The notes: generated by a model from the letters alone, not told the origin. Positions 27,196-37,469 are shown, numbered from the stretch's first letter. The stretch: DNA of 64,000 bases from Flavobacterium pectinovorum (GCF_022802975.1 NZ_JAFEVZ010000009.1:62001-126000); one strand, 5' to 3'. Numbers and translations are program-made.

Positions 27196-27299
27196 TTGTC
27201 ATTCCGAGGAACGAGGAATCTCCGTAAGTAGCTCCAGAATCTATATCGCCAATCTTTGTAGAGTTACTCGAGGAGATTCCTCGTTCCTCGGAATGACAA
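27196..27299. repeat. Palindromic intergenic element with perfect 28-base arms
   Basis: Arms at 27196-27223 and 27272-27299 are exact inverted copies, reading ttgtcattccgaggaacgag and onward. The 48-base middle differs. The length, perfect arms and intergenic site resemble MITE- or REP-like elements common in Flavobacteriaceae. No second copy in the window. Confidence 0.75.
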
Positions 27300-27305
27300 A
27301 AAGTA

Positions 27306-27346
27306 AAAACCTTTGTCAAAGTTTTAAACTTTTGACAAAGGTTTTA
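27306..27346 (-). terminator. Stem-loop, probable terminator on the minus strand
   Basis: aaaacctttgtcaaag / cttttgacaaaggtttt, about 16 pairs with one bulge. On the minus strand it is followed by tttttactttt. It would end the run containing pepT and the decayed gene after it. Confidence 0.65.
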
Positions 27347-27383
27347 TATAGTTTTGGAATTTAAAAATTGGAATTTCTAAACG

Positions 27384-27972
27384 TTATCTGTATTTATCAT
27401 TCAGTCCAACATTCCCTAAAATCATCGGAATCACTTTTTCTATTCTGGATATTTTAGTTTTTTCCTGCTTAGCTGATTCAATATATTCTAAAAATTCATA
27501 TTGCTTGTAAGGAGATAACTTCTGAAATGCTTCTTTTAAAACAGGATTCTGATCCATTTCTTTTTTTAAAAGTTCAGATATAATTGCTTCTTTTTTTGGA
27601 AGGTTTGATGACTTTTCCTTGTTTTTCGTTTTCAATCGCTTCATGAATGTATTCTAAAACTTCTTTTTCATTGACTTCATTTTTCGAAGTAAAACGCCAC
27701 TGACGTAAAGACTTTGTTAGATTCTCCTGAGCGTTTATCAGTTTCTTTTTTTCGTCTTTCAGGAAAACTCCGTTGAAAAACCAAATGGCAAAATAATCTT
27801 TAAATCCGCCAAGGCCAATTACGTTTTTCTTTTCGTAAACATAAACCGGCCCGCCCCATTTTGTGGTTTCGGTCAGCTCAGTTTTATCGATAATAGATTT
27901 AAGAAGCAGCAGTTCTTCTTCCCATTGGTCTCCGTATTTCCAAATGCCTTAATTCTCGGATTTTGATTCCAA
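27384..27972 (-). pseudogene. Decayed YdeI/OmpD-associated (DUF1801-like) gene
   Basis: Just after the pepT stop a frame opens at TTG 27972 (LESKSEN), hits TAA at 27951-27949, then reads on in the same frame through a DUF1801-like domain (KYGDQWEEELLLLKSIID, TKWGGPVYVYEKKNVIGLGG, DYFAIWFFNGVFLKDEKKK). A run of seven A (27591-27597) then shifts the frame by one; six would restore it. The last part, 27644-27384, gives the family's C-terminus (LSPYKQYEFLEYIESAKQEK). Two lesions at least. Some may be sequencing error, since one is in a homopolymer. Confidence 0.75.
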
Positions 27973-29250
27973 TTATTTTCTTGTTTTAGATTTTTCTGGT
28001 GCGTCAAAAATTCCCGGTATTGCAGTTAATTCCGCAATTTTTACAATTACATCAGTTGCTTTCTGAATGCTTTCAGCGGGAACATATTCGTATTTTCCGT
28101 GAAAGTTATGACCACCTGCAAAAATATTTGGGCAAGGTAGTCCCATAAATGACAATTGAGATCCGTCTGTTCCGCCACGAATCGGTTTGATGATTGGTTT
28201 TATATTCAGTTCACGCATTGCTTTTTCGGCAATATCCACAATATGTTTTACCGGAAGTACTTTTTCTTTCATATTGTAATACTGATCTTTAACTTCAGTA
28301 ATTACAATGTCTTCGTCATATTGCTTAGCGAATTTTTTATTGATTTTTTTGGCAATCTTTTCGATTAGCTCTTTTCGTTTTTCGAATTTTTTCCTGTTAT
28401 GATCGCGGATGATCAATTCTAAAACCGTTTCTTCAATGTTTCCTTTTATGTGATGAACATGAAAAAAGCCTTCATAACCTTTGGTTTCCTGCGGCGTTTC
28501 TCCTTTTGGAAGCTCGTTGATGAAATCATTTGCAATCAGCATTGAATTGATCATTTTTCCTTTCGCATAGCCAGGGTGGACACTTTTTCCTTTAAAGGTG
28601 ATTTTCGCTCCTGCAGCATTAAAGTTTTCGTATTCTAATTCACCAATCTGGCTTCCGTCCATTGTGTAAGCCCATTGTGCGCCAAATTTCTCTACATCAA
28701 AATGATGTGCCCCGCGTCCAATTTCTTCGTCAGGGGTGAATCCGATTCTGATTTTTCCGTGTTTGATTTCAGGATGCTGAATTAAATATTCCATTGCTGA
28801 AACAATTTCGGTAATTCCTGCTTTATCATCAGCTCCTAAAAGTGTAGTTCCATCAGTTGTGATAATGGTCTGTCCTTTATATTGTAATAAGTCTTTGAAG
28901 TAATTTGGAGATAAAATGATGTTTTTTTCGGCATTCAAAACAATGTCTTTTCCGTCATAATTCTCTACAATCTGAGGTTTTACATTCGCTCCGCTAAAAT
29001 CCGGAGAAGTATCAAAATGCGAAACAAATCCAATAGTTGGAACTTCATGCTCAACATTACTAGGCAGGGTTGCCATAATGTAGGCCTTGTCGTCTATGGT
29101 TACGTCTGATAAACCAATCGTTTTTAGTTCTTCGACTAATTTGTTGGCAAGATTCCATTGCTTTTCGGTACTCGGCGTTGTTTGTGAATTTGGGTCTGAT
29201 TCGGTATCAATTGTTACATAACTGATAAAGCGATCTATGATATGTTGCAT
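27973..29250 (-). CDS. pepT: Peptidase T (tripeptide aminopeptidase)
   Basis: 425 residues, M20 di-zinc metallopeptidase that removes the N-terminal residue from tripeptides in the cytoplasm. Motifs: [11 protein letters not shown] (zinc His/Asp), [15 protein letters not shown] (bridging Asp), [16 protein letters not shown] (catalytic Glu pair), [19 protein letters not shown], and [11 protein letters not shown] (zinc His). Length is that of PepT. Intact, although the gene downstream of it is decayed. Confidence 0.96.
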   Translation of the reverse strand: MQHIIDRFISYVTIDTESDPNSQTTPSTEKQWNLANKLVEELKTIGLSDVTIDDKAYIMATLPSNVEHEVPTIGFVSHFDTSPDFSGANVKPQIVENYDGKDIVLNAEKNIILSPNYFKDLLQYKGQTIITTDGTTLLGADDKAGITEIVSAMEYLIQHPEIKHGKIRIGFTPDEEIGRGAHHFDVEKFGAQWAYTMDGSQIGELEYENFNAAGAKITFKGKSVHPGYAKGKMINSMLIANDFINELPKGETPQETKGYEGFFHVHHIKGNIEETVLELIIRDHNRKKFEKRKELIEKIAKKINKKFAKQYDEDIVITEVKDQYYNMKEKVLPVKHIVDIAEKAMRELNIKPIIKPIRGGTDGSQLSFMGLPCPNIFAGGHNFHGKYEYVPAESIQKATDVIVKIAELTAIPGIFDAPEKSKTRK

Positions 29251-29364
29251 TTTTTTGAATTTTTAGCAAAGATAGAAAAAAAATCTGCTGTAAAATTTAG
29301 CTTTCAATATCTGAATTAATAAAAAAGGGATTCTGTATAGAATCCCTTTTGGTGTTTTTAGATT

Positions 29365-30504
29365 TTATTTACTTTTTGCACATCTAAAACCAACATGGTT
29401 GGCGGCAGATCTGATTTCACCTTTTCCTCTGGTTCCTACCATGTATCGGGTGCAATATTGATCTGTACATAAAAATGAACCGCCTCGGTGTACTCGTTTT
29501 ATTTCAGCGGTATCATTCGGATCGTAATATGCATCAGGTCCTTGTGGGTTTCTGGCAGTTTTGCCGTTTTCGGCTAATGACTTGTAATAATCAACGCTGT
29601 ACCAATCGTGAACCCATTCCCATACATTTCCGGCTATATCGTATAAGCCGTATGCATTTGGGGTGTATTGTTTTGTTGGGGCTATTCCTTTAAAGCCGTC
29701 TTCACCAGTGTCGCCGTTTTTTATTGGGAAATTCCCTTGATAAATGTTGGCCTGAAATTTTCCGTTAGGTTTTAAATTATTTCCCCAGGCATACAGGTTA
29801 CCTGATTTTCCTCCTCGTGCTGCAAACTCCCATTCGGCTTCTGTTGGGAGTCTTTTTCCTGCCCATTTTGCATAAGCTTCAGCATCTTCGTACACAACAT
29901 GTACAACAGGATATTTTTCTTTTCCTTTAATTGTACTTTGCGGTCCTTCCGGATGTCTCCAGTCAGCACCAGGTTCATAACGCCACCATTGCAGAAAATC
30001 ATTCAGATTAACAGCTGCTGATGTAGGAGTAAAGACAACAGAACCGGTAATCAAATCTTCTTCGCTTGCCGTTGGAAATTCCTCTTTCGTTGGTTTTTGT
30101 TCGGCTACCGTTATATAACCTGTCGCTTTTACAAATTTTTCAAATTCTTCATTAGTTACTTCAGTTTCATCCATATAATAACCATCTACATATACACGAT
30201 GTATTGGAGCTGCATCTTTAGTAACCCCTTTTATACTGCATAAACTTTCGTCCTCTACATTTGATCCCATAGAAAATTCACCTCCCGGAATCCATACCAT
30301 ACCCTTTGGAGCTTTTCCTGTGGGTTTATTTTTGTTTTCAATGGTTGGTTTAAATGCATTTGTATCTGAAGTATTAGGGATTTCATGACATTCTTGTGTT
30401 ACAGTTTCTTTTTTAGGTACAGGAACTAATTTAGTGTAACCAAATGCTATTGAAATAATGGAAATAGTAAGTAAACCGAAGATCCAAAAGGTTTTGTTTT
30501 TCAT
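29365..30504 (-). CDS. Formylglycine-generating enzyme (SUMF1/FGE) family protein
   Basis: 379 residues. An N-terminal hydrophobic segment (FWIFGLLTISIISIAFGY) suggests membrane anchoring or export. The FGE-sulfatase domain starts at GKAPKGMVWIPGGEFSMGSN and ends GGSFLCTDQYCTRY ... NHVGFRCAKS. Both active-site cysteines (346 and 351, C-x4-C) are present, matching real sulfatase-activating FGEs, whereas many bacterial relatives lack them. The true role would be turning a sulfatase Cys or Ser into formylglycine. No sulfatase is in the window. Alternative: a gliding-type lipoprotein such as GldJ, but those lack the Cys pair. Confidence 0.85.
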   Translation of the reverse strand: MKNKTFWIFGLLTISIISIAFGYTKLVPVPKKETVTQECHEIPNTSDTNAFKPTIENKNKPTGKAPKGMVWIPGGEFSMGSNVEDESLCSIKGVTKDAAPIHRVYVDGYYMDETEVTNEEFEKFVKATGYITVAEQKPTKEEFPTASEEDLITGSVVFTPTSAAVNLNDFLQWWRYEPGADWRHPEGPQSTIKGKEKYPVVHVVYEDAEAYAKWAGKRLPTEAEWEFAARGGKSGNLYAWGNNLKPNGKFQANIYQGNFPIKNGDTGEDGFKGIAPTKQYTPNAYGLYDIAGNVWEWVHDWYSVDYYKSLAENGKTARNPQGPDAYYDPNDTAEIKRVHRGGSFLCTDQYCTRYMVGTRGKGEIRSAANHVGFRCAKSK

Positions 30505-30664
30505 TGAAATAGTTTTTATCTAGAGATAATCTTTGTGACTTGTCAAAAATAAATAAAATATTCTACTTATTCTATAGGATTAGTTATTATTTTATTTTTG
30601 AAAAGATCAAACAAATAGAATTTATATGTGTTTATAAAAATACGCATTTTTAAAGTTTAATATT

Positions 30665-30672
30665 TAAATTTG
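30665..30672 (+). promoter_or_regulatory. -7 box (taaatttg) of pyrD
   Basis: Exact TAnnTTTG, 27 bases before ATG 30700. Confidence 0.5.
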
Positions 30673-30699
30673 CATCCAAAAAAATAACAACACACACTT

Positions 30700-31734
30700 A
30701 TGTATAAATTGCTAATCCGCCCGATACTTTTTTGTTTTGATCCTGAAGAAGTACATTATTTGACTTTTTCATTTGTTAAATTCATTTCAAAGATTCCGGG
30801 AGTTTCATCAATTATCAAATCGATTTACGAAGTAAAAGACGCCCGATTAGAAAGAGAAGTTTTTGGAATTAAATTCAAAAACCCGGTTGGACTTGCTGCG
30901 GGTTTCGATAAAGATGCGAAACTGTACAAAGAACTTGGAGATTTTGGTTTTGGTTTTATCGAAATAGGAACCGTGACCCCGGTTGGTCAGGAGGGAAATC
31001 CAAAAAAACGTTTATTCAGATTAAAAGAAGATCAGGCGATTATTAACCGAATGGGGTTTAATAATGGTGGAGTTCTGGAAGCTGTTGAGCGATTGAAAAA
31101 GAATTCGGGAGTTTTGATTGGCGGAAACATCGGAAAAAATAAAGTAACCGATAATGAAGATGCTGTTAAGGATTATATCATTTGTTTTGATGCACTTTTT
31201 AATCACGTAGACTATTTTGTAGTGAATGTAAGTTCACCAAATACGCCAAATTTAAGAGCTTTACAAGATAAAGAACCTTTAACGGCATTGCTTCAGACAC
31301 TACAAAACAGAAATATTGAAAAGCAAAAAACAAGTACTCAAAAAGTAAAACCAATTCTTTTAAAAATTGCTCCGGACTTAACAGATGAGCAGTTATTGGA
31401 TATTATTGACATTATAAAAACAACCCAGATTGCAGGTGTAATTGCAACAAATACAACAATTTCAAGAGAAGGGTTACAATCTCAAAATCAATCAGAAATG
31501 GGGGGGGTGTCCGGGAAACCACTAACAAAACGTTCGACAGAGGTGATTCGTTTTCTTTCGGAAAAAAGCAACAAAGCATTCCCGATTATTGGAGTGGGCG
31601 GTATTCATTCTGCCGATGATGCCATCGAAAAACTGAATGCAGGTGCGAGTTTAGTGCAATTGTACACTGGTTTTATTTATGAAGGACCCGCATTGATAAA
31701 AGCAATCAATAAAAAAGTTTTACAACAGTTGTAA
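30700..31734 (+). CDS. pyrD: Dihydroorotate dehydrogenase (quinone), class 2
   Basis: 344 residues. Fourth step of pyrimidine synthesis, passing electrons to membrane quinone. The N-terminal helical part ([20 protein letters not shown]) marks class 2. Then [62 protein letters not shown] (catalytic Ser region) and [20 protein letters not shown] for FMN phosphate. A run of seven G at about 31501 lies inside the gene without breaking it. Confidence 0.96.
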   Translation: MYKLLIRPILFCFDPEEVHYLTFSFVKFISKIPGVSSIIKSIYEVKDARLEREVFGIKFKNPVGLAAGFDKDAKLYKELGDFGFGFIEIGTVTPVGQEGNPKKRLFRLKEDQAIINRMGFNNGGVLEAVERLKKNSGVLIGGNIGKNKVTDNEDAVKDYIICFDALFNHVDYFVVNVSSPNTPNLRALQDKEPLTALLQTLQNRNIEKQKTSTQKVKPILLKIAPDLTDEQLLDIIDIIKTTQIAGVIATNTTISREGLQSQNQSEMGGVSGKPLTKRSTEVIRFLSEKSNKAFPIIGVGGIHSADDAIEKLNAGASLVQLYTGFIYEGPALIKAINKKVLQQL

Positions 31735-31907
31735 AAGAAGAGACTGTACAATTAAACCGATAATTATTGTATTCCACTTTTTTGTAATAGTTATATTTAT
31801 TACGCTTTTTGGTAATTTTTAATAAACCTGTAAAAATAATTCAGGAAAGAGTTAATTTTTATTTCTTTAAAAAACAAACTAACTTAGCATTTACAAAAGA
31901 GAAAGCT

Positions 31908-32774
31908 TTGAATAAAGAAATCAAAATCATCGAATGTCCACGTGATGCCATGCAGGGTATCAAAACTTTTATTCCTACTAAAAATAAGGTTTCTTATCTA
32001 CAGGCTTTGCTAAGAGTGGGCTTTGATACGATAGATTTTGGAAGTTTTGTGTCTCCCAAAGCGATTCCTCAAATGCAGGATACGGCAGAGGTTTTGGCAC
32101 AGCTTGATTTATCTCAGACAACAAGTAAACTTTTGACAATTATAGCCAATACACAAGGGGCGCAAACTGCGGCAGAACATGAAGCCATTCAGTATCTGGG
32201 ATTTCCTTTTTCGATTTCAGAGAATTTTCAGATGCGAAATACGCATAAAACAATTGCCCAGTCCTTAATTACACTACAGGAAATTTTTGAAATTGCTGAT
32301 AAAAAAAATAAAGAAGTTGTAACCTATCTTTCAATGGGATTCGGAAATCCATACGGAGATCCGTGGAATGTTGAAATCGTGAGCGAATGGACAGAAAGAT
32401 TATCTGAAATGGGGGTCAAAATCCTGTCGCTTTCTGATACTGTTGGTAGCTCAACGCCGGAAGTGATAACCTGGCTTTTTTCTAATTTAATTCCGAAATA
32501 TCCTCAAATAGAATTTGGAGCGCATTTGCATACAACACCCAATAGCTGGTTCGAAAAAATTGACGCCGCACACAAAGCGGGCTGCACACGTTTTGACGGA
32601 GCAATTCAGGGGTTTGGAGGCTGTCCTATGGCAACAGATAAACTGACAGGTAATATGCCTACGGAAAAACTCATTTCTTATTTTACTGCCAATAAAAAAA
32701 CTACAGGTTTAAATTCTCTAAGTTTTGAAAGTGCTTACAACGAAGCTTCAAAGCTGTTTGGTAAATTTCATTAA
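31908..32774 (+). CDS. Hydroxymethylglutaryl-CoA lyase
   Basis: About 289 residues from the TTG at 31908. An in-frame ATG at 31809 would add 33 residues rich in Lys, Asn and Phe that are not part of the family, so the later start is likelier. Splits HMG-CoA into acetoacetate and acetyl-CoA, the last step of leucine breakdown. TIM-barrel motifs: CPRDAMQG, GFGNPYGDPW, LSLSDTVGSSTPEV, HLHTTPNSW, and the active-site Cys loop FGGCPMATDKLTGNMPTE. It fits functionally with the leucine dehydrogenase at 24.5 kb but is not linked to it. Confidence 0.93.
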   Translation: MNKEIKIIECPRDAMQGIKTFIPTKNKVSYLQALLRVGFDTIDFGSFVSPKAIPQMQDTAEVLAQLDLSQTTSKLLTIIANTQGAQTAAEHEAIQYLGFPFSISENFQMRNTHKTIAQSLITLQEIFEIADKKNKEVVTYLSMGFGNPYGDPWNVEIVSEWTERLSEMGVKILSLSDTVGSSTPEVITWLFSNLIPKYPQIEFGAHLHTTPNSWFEKIDAAHKAGCTRFDGAIQGFGGCPMATDKLTGNMPTEKLISYFTANKKTTGLNSLSFESAYNEASKLFGKFH

Positions 32775-32857
32775 GATTATTCGTATATTTACTGTAATTA
32801 TCACAATAAGTGATGGTTAAGTGACGTTGTTTTTAAATAACTTAATCTTTTTTAGTT

Positions 32858-33418
32858 ATGAAGCCAGCAGACATAAGTAAATTTGCAACACTTTTAGTTT
32901 TGGTATTCCTGAGTTTTTCGTGTTCAAGCGATTTAGATTTTGATCAGATTGATGATTTGAAATTGGAACCCATTGTAGTAGCTAATTTAACCTACTTTAA
33001 TATTCCGGCAAAAGATTTTATTGATAACGGAAATGAAAACAGCATTGTTTTTGACGCTCAGGATTTTAATCCGTTCAGAAACTCGCTGATGCGGGAAGAT
33101 TTGATAAAGGCCGAATTTAATTTCGAAATAACAAACACAATCAACAGGGCCTACAAAATTGATTTGGTTCTTATCGATGCCCAAAATAATACTATTGAAA
33201 CATTAAGTTTTAATATCCCGGCTTATTCCGGCACTACTAATATTCTAAATTTTACTGAAGTTTTTGAAAATCAGCGTTTGCTTAACCTTAAAAGACTGCG
33301 AAAAATAGGGTTTGTAATCACCATGGCGGCAGGTCCTGCGTTAACCGAAAACAGTCCCGGGGAGTTAAAACTCCGCTCGGCAGGAACACTAAATTTTGAT
33401 ATCGAAATAGAAGATTGA
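32858..33418 (+). CDS. Uncharacterised lipoprotein
   Basis: 186 residues. Clear lipoprotein signal (LLVLVFLSFSCSSDLDFDQ). The rest is beta-rich with no motif I recognise. The stop is followed by the start of the DUF5723 gene after one base (TGATATG), so the two are coupled and probably work together at the outer membrane. Confidence 0.8.
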   Translation: MKPADISKFATLLVLVFLSFSCSSDLDFDQIDDLKLEPIVVANLTYFNIPAKDFIDNGNENSIVFDAQDFNPFRNSLMREDLIKAEFNFEITNTINRAYKIDLVLIDAQNNTIETLSFNIPAYSGTTNILNFTEVFENQRLLNLKRLRKIGFVITMAAGPALTENSPGELKLRSAGTLNFDIEIED

Positions 33419-33419
33419 T

Positions 33420-34820
33420 ATGAGAAAAGCATATCTAATTATAGCGATCCTTGCTCACATCTTTTGTTTTTCTCAAAACAAACAAATCCTGTATAATTTT
33501 ACTTCGATTCCGCAGTCGTTACTTGTAAATCCGGGTGCCGATGTGTCCTATAAATATTTTTTCGGGGTTCCGGCATTGTCCGGCATTTCGGCAAATTTTG
33601 GTTCGAGTAGTTTTTCAGCGTATGATTTATTCGCTGATAACGGAGTCGATTTTAATGATAAAGTAAGGAATGTTGTCAATAAATCATCTGACAAAGACAA
33701 AATATACACCAATCAGCAGCTCGAATTGTTTTCCGGAGGATTCAGGATTGGAGGTGAAGAAAGTAAATCGTATATTTCTTTTGGAGGTTATCAGGAACTT
33801 GATTTTTTAATGTATGTTCCAAAAGATATCGCAATTTTGGCTTTAGACGGAAATAGGGACCACATTGGAAAATCTTTTAATTTGGGAGATATAAATTTAC
33901 GTGCCGAAGTACTTTCAGTCTTTCATGTCGGATTTCATAAAAAAATGAGCGATAAGCTGGTATTGGGTGGTCGAATCAAATTATATTCGAGCGGAGCCAA
34001 TGCAAATTCTACTAAAAATTCCGGATTTATTTATACCACAAACGGAACAGCTGATCAAAATATTTATTATCAATATATTTCTTCTAATTTAGAATTGAAG
34101 ACATCCGGAATTGGTGCTTTTACAAAAGATGAATATGACGGAAATATAACCAAAGATCTTATTCATAATACATTCTTTAATGGAAGTCTGGGATTAGGTT
34201 TTGATGCAGGAGTTACGTATTATTATAGAAAGAACCTTCAGTTTACGGCTAGTATTATTGATGTTGGTTTTATCAGGCATACAAAAGATATAGAAACGAT
34301 CACTTACAAAGGAAGTTATGAATACAAGGGTGTAAACCCAAGTTTTGATTTTACGAATGAGCCCGAAAATGTTTTGGATGATTTTCAAAAAGCTATTCCA
34401 CGAGATACACTTTATAATAAATACACCACCTGGCGGCCTGCAAAATTCAATACTTCTGTCGAATATTCGTTTGGAGAATCCAGATTTGATGATGGAGAGT
34501 GCAGCTGCAAAACTCCAAATGAGCGACTATATGTAAATGCAATTGGAGCGCAGTTTTTCGCCATGACCATGCCAAAAGATCCTTTCGTAGCTTTTACAGC
34601 TTTTTATAAACGAAGACTCTTTCGGAAATTAGAACTCAAAACAACTTATACAGTCGATTCGTTTTCTTATAAAAACATCGGTTTGGGAGTAGCAGGAACA
34701 TGGGGAAAACTAAATATGTATTTCCTTGTCGACAATGTATTAGCGTATAGGGATATAGCCAAAGCCAATAGTGCTGCATTTCAGTTAGGTATCAATTTTG
34801 TTTTTCAGGATTCCGATTAG
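33420..34820 (+). CDS. DUF5723-type outer-membrane beta-barrel protein
   Basis: 466 residues. Signal peptide MRKAYLIIAILAHIFCFSQ, then IPQSLLVNPGADVSYKYFFG, and alternating hydrophobic strands with many aromatic residues to the C-terminus (SAAFQLGINFVF). This is the layout of Bacteroidota DUF5723/PorP-like barrels. A Cys pair (GECSCKTP) sits in a loop near residue 360. Function unknown. Confidence 0.78.
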   Translation: MRKAYLIIAILAHIFCFSQNKQILYNFTSIPQSLLVNPGADVSYKYFFGVPALSGISANFGSSSFSAYDLFADNGVDFNDKVRNVVNKSSDKDKIYTNQQLELFSGGFRIGGEESKSYISFGGYQELDFLMYVPKDIAILALDGNRDHIGKSFNLGDINLRAEVLSVFHVGFHKKMSDKLVLGGRIKLYSSGANANSTKNSGFIYTTNGTADQNIYYQYISSNLELKTSGIGAFTKDEYDGNITKDLIHNTFFNGSLGLGFDAGVTYYYRKNLQFTASIIDVGFIRHTKDIETITYKGSYEYKGVNPSFDFTNEPENVLDDFQKAIPRDTLYNKYTTWRPAKFNTSVEYSFGESRFDDGECSCKTPNERLYVNAIGAQFFAMTMPKDPFVAFTAFYKRRLFRKLELKTTYTVDSFSYKNIGLGVAGTWGKLNMYFLVDNVLAYRDIAKANSAAFQLGINFVFQDSD

Positions 34821-34878
34821 TTTTTGAAATTTAGAACTTAGACATTAATATTTGAAATTGAAATTGGCATTGATTTTT

Positions 34879-34930
34879 GATATTGGTTTTTGATATTGGT
34901 TTTTGATATTGGTTTTTGATATTGGTTTTT
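34879..34930. repeat. Tandem repeat, 4 x 13 bases (gatattggttttt)
   Basis: Four exact units at 34879-34891, 34892-34904, 34905-34917 and 34918-34930, with degenerate units on both sides. It lies between the DUF5723 gene and guaB, about 65 bases before the guaB -7 box. Confidence 0.92.
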
Positions 34931-34994
34931 GACATTGATAGAGTCAAAAAAAAAAATCTGAATAAGTTAATGAACAAGTTTCCAATTTATTCAC

Positions 34995-35002
34995 TATATT
35001 TG
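34995..35002 (+). promoter_or_regulatory. -7 box (tatatttg) of guaB
   Basis: Exact TAnnTTTG, 26 bases before ATG 35029. Confidence 0.55.
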
Positions 35003-35028
35003 CACGCAATTCAACTACAAATTGCAAC

Positions 35029-36501
35029 ATGATAGCACACAACTCCAAGATCATCGGCGAAGGTTTAACTTACGATGATGTATTATTAGTACCTAACTAC
35101 TCGAATGTGCTTCCACGCGAAGTGAGTATCAAATCAAAATTTTCAAGAAACATAACATTAAACGTTCCAATTGTATCTGCTGCTATGGATACAGTGACCG
35201 AAAGCGCAATGGCAATCGCTATGGCACAAGAAGGCGGAATAGGTGTTTTACATAAAAATATGACCATCGAGCAGCAAGCTGCGAAGGTTAGAAAAGTGAA
35301 GCGTGCAGAAGCAGGAATGATTATCGATCCGGTAACATTACCAATGACTTCAACAATTGCCGATGCAAAAGCTGCTATGAAAGAATTCGGAATTGGCGGT
35401 ATTCCTATCGTTGACGAAAACAGAATCTTAAAAGGAATCGTGACCAATCGTGACTTGCGTTTCGAAAAAAACGGAGCAAGACCAATTGTTGAGGTTATGA
35501 CAAGTAAAAATCTTGTAACCGTTGCAGAAGGAACCTCATTAGAGCAAGCTGAAGTAGTGTTACAAGGTCATAAAATCGAAAAATTACCGGTTGTAAACGC
35601 TCAAAATGAATTAGTTGGCTTGATTACCTTTAGAGATATTACAAAACTGACACAAAAACCAATTGCCAATAAAGATTCGTTTGGGCGTTTAAGAGTTGCT
35701 GCTGCCATTGGTGTTACAGGTGATGCTGTTCAAAGAGCTGAAGCTTTAGTTGCTGCGGGTGTAGATGCAATCATCATCGATACCGCTCACGGACATACTG
35801 AAGGTGTGGTAAATACATTGAAAGAAGTAAAAACAAAATTCCCTCAAATAGATGTAATTGTAGGAAATATTGCAACTCCGGAAGCTGCTAAATATTTAGT
35901 AGAAAACGGGGCAGATGGTGTAAAAGTAGGTATTGGACCAGGTTCTATCTGTACAACACGTATTGTTGCAGGTGTTGGTTTTCCTCAATTTTCAGCAGTT
36001 TTAGAAGTTGCTGCTGCTATCAAAGGAACCGGGGTTCCGGTTATTGCAGACGGTGGAATTCGTTATACAGGAGATATTCCTAAAGCGATCGCTGCAGGTG
36101 CTGACTGTGTAATGTTAGGTTCATTATTGGCAGGAACAAAAGAGTCTCCGGGTGAAACGATTATCTTCGAAGGAAGAAAATTCAAGTCATACCGCGGAAT
36201 GGGTTCTGTTGAAGCGATGCAGACAGGTTCAAAAGATCGTTATTTTCAGGATGTTGAAGACGATGTTAAAAAATTAGTTCCGGAAGGAATTGTGGGGCGT
36301 GTTCCTTATAAAGGCGAATTAAACGAAAGTATGCTTCAGTTTATCGGAGGGCTTCGTGCCGGAATGGGATACTGTGGTTCAAAAGATATTCCGACTTTAC
36401 AGGAAACCGGACGTTTTGTTCGTATTACTTCAAGCGGAATAAATGAAAGTCACCCGCATAACGTAACTATTACAAAAGAAGCTCCAAATTATTCAAGATA
36501 A
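35029..36501 (+). CDS. guaB: Inosine-5'-monophosphate dehydrogenase
   Basis: 490 residues, full length. NAD-dependent conversion of IMP to XMP, the committed step to GTP. TIM barrel ([26 protein letters not shown]) with the two CBS domains inserted at about 95-205, and the catalytic Cys loop [29 protein letters not shown] and [11 protein letters not shown] form the flap. Own promoter and terminator. It sits near purA (39 kb), which makes the AMP branch. Confidence 0.98.
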   Translation: MIAHNSKIIGEGLTYDDVLLVPNYSNVLPREVSIKSKFSRNITLNVPIVSAAMDTVTESAMAIAMAQEGGIGVLHKNMTIEQQAAKVRKVKRAEAGMIIDPVTLPMTSTIADAKAAMKEFGIGGIPIVDENRILKGIVTNRDLRFEKNGARPIVEVMTSKNLVTVAEGTSLEQAEVVLQGHKIEKLPVVNAQNELVGLITFRDITKLTQKPIANKDSFGRLRVAAAIGVTGDAVQRAEALVAAGVDAIIIDTAHGHTEGVVNTLKEVKTKFPQIDVIVGNIATPEAAKYLVENGADGVKVGIGPGSICTTRIVAGVGFPQFSAVLEVAAAIKGTGVPVIADGGIRYTGDIPKAIAAGADCVMLGSLLAGTKESPGETIIFEGRKFKSYRGMGSVEAMQTGSKDRYFQDVEDDVKKLVPEGIVGRVPYKGELNESMLQFIGGLRAGMGYCGSKDIPTLQETGRFVRITSSGINESHPHNVTITKEAPNYSR

Positions 36502-36520
36502 TTTTAGTTTTTTAATATAA

Positions 36521-36556
36521 AAAAAGGCGTAAGAAGTTAATTCTTTCGCCTTTTTC
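36521..36556. terminator. Two-way rho-independent terminator between guaB and the L,D-transpeptidase gene
   Basis: aaaaaggcg / cgccttttt with an inner aagaa/ttctt stem; a run of A on the left and T on the right lets it work on both strands. Confidence 0.85.
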
Positions 36557-36584
36557 AGTCTTATTTATTTCTGATTAAACCAGC

Positions 36585-37469
36585 TTAAAAGGAAGTTGTC
36601 TTTTGCTCCGTTTCTCTTAAAATTTGATTTTCTAAAATTTCCTGAATAAAAGGTTTTGTCTGCTTTTCAATTTCGGCCTCAGAAATATCCAAAGTCTTTG
36701 GATTTGAAGCTAGTTGCAGCCAGGGCTTAGGTTTGTCAAAAGCATAACTTCCGAAAATAACTACCGGAGTTCCTTTTACTTTTACATTTTCTTTATCTTT
36801 CAAAATCCATTCATCAGCGAATTTATACAAATATTTGGCATCTTTTTCTAATAGACGTAAACAGGAATGTGAAGCAGGATAACCGGGTAATTCATATTGA
36901 TGAAAACCAACTCCAAGTTTGTTTTCTATGTTGAAATTCCACTTTAAGTCCCATTCATCATTAAAGGTACTGGTAGTTTTTTCAGCCTTCCAATTGGTGA
37001 AAAATAATCCAGTTGGAGTTGGGTCTGCTTTTCTTCCCATATTAGTAGGGCCTGTATAAACTAATTCACCATTTTTATAAGCGGCAAAAGTTTGTGTAGG
37101 ATAGGAAAAAATAATAATTTTTGAAACTTCTTCTAAAGCATTAACATGCAATGGAAATGGAAGGTAATAGACCAAATCACCGCTAAAATCCGCAGGAATT
37201 ACAATTGAATCCAGTTTTTTAAGATTTGCTTTATCTGTTCTGTTTAAAGCATAAATAATATCTAATTTACTGCTGTCGGCTTCATTTGTTTTAAGCCACT
37301 CTTTGGTATTCTCAATCTGGTAAGAAACTGATTTTGGTTTTTTGTATTCTATTGTTTTTTGGGATTTAGTATTTTCGTTTAGTTTTATTGAATCGCTTTT
37401 TTTACATGAAACCATTAGAACTAAAATCAATAAAAGTAGTGTGTTTGCTACGTAGTATAACTTCTTCAT
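36585..37469 (-). CDS. L,D-transpeptidase (YkuD) lipoprotein
   Basis: 294 residues. Lipoprotein signal ending LLILVLMVSCKKSDS. YkuD domain at about 120-225: IIIFSYPTQTFAAYKNGEL, RKADPTPTGLFF, then FHQYELPGYPASHSCLRLL with the catalytic SHxCxR (Ser where Gly is usual). It would make 3-3 peptidoglycan cross-links or attach lipoproteins to the wall. Single gene with a terminator at 36521. Confidence 0.88.
   Translation of the reverse strand: MKKLYYVANTLLLLILVLMVSCKKSDSIKLNENTKSQKTIEYKKPKSVSYQIENTKEWLKTNEADSSKLDIIYALNRTDKANLKKLDSIVIPADFSGDLVYYLPFPLHVNALEEVSKIIIFSYPTQTFAAYKNGELVYTGPTNMGRKADPTPTGLFFTNWKAEKTTSTFNDEWDLKWNFNIENKLGVGFHQYELPGYPASHSCLRLLEKDAKYLYKFADEWILKDKENVKVKGTPVVIFGSYAFDKPKPWLQLASNPKTLDISEAEIEKQTKPFIQEILENQILRETEQKTTSF

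Noticed and set aside
27196..27299. Insertion sequence
   Set aside because: Only 104 bases, no transposase frame; better seen as a palindromic intergenic element.
31501..31507. Frameshift in pyrD at a run of seven G
   Set aside because: The frame stays open through the run and the product is full length with all motifs.
31809..31907. N-terminal extension of HMG-CoA lyase
   Set aside because: 33 residues rich in Lys/Asn/Phe without family match; the TTG at 31908 fits better.
34879..34930. CRISPR-like or iteron origin
   Set aside because: 13-base units with no spacers and no replication gene nearby.
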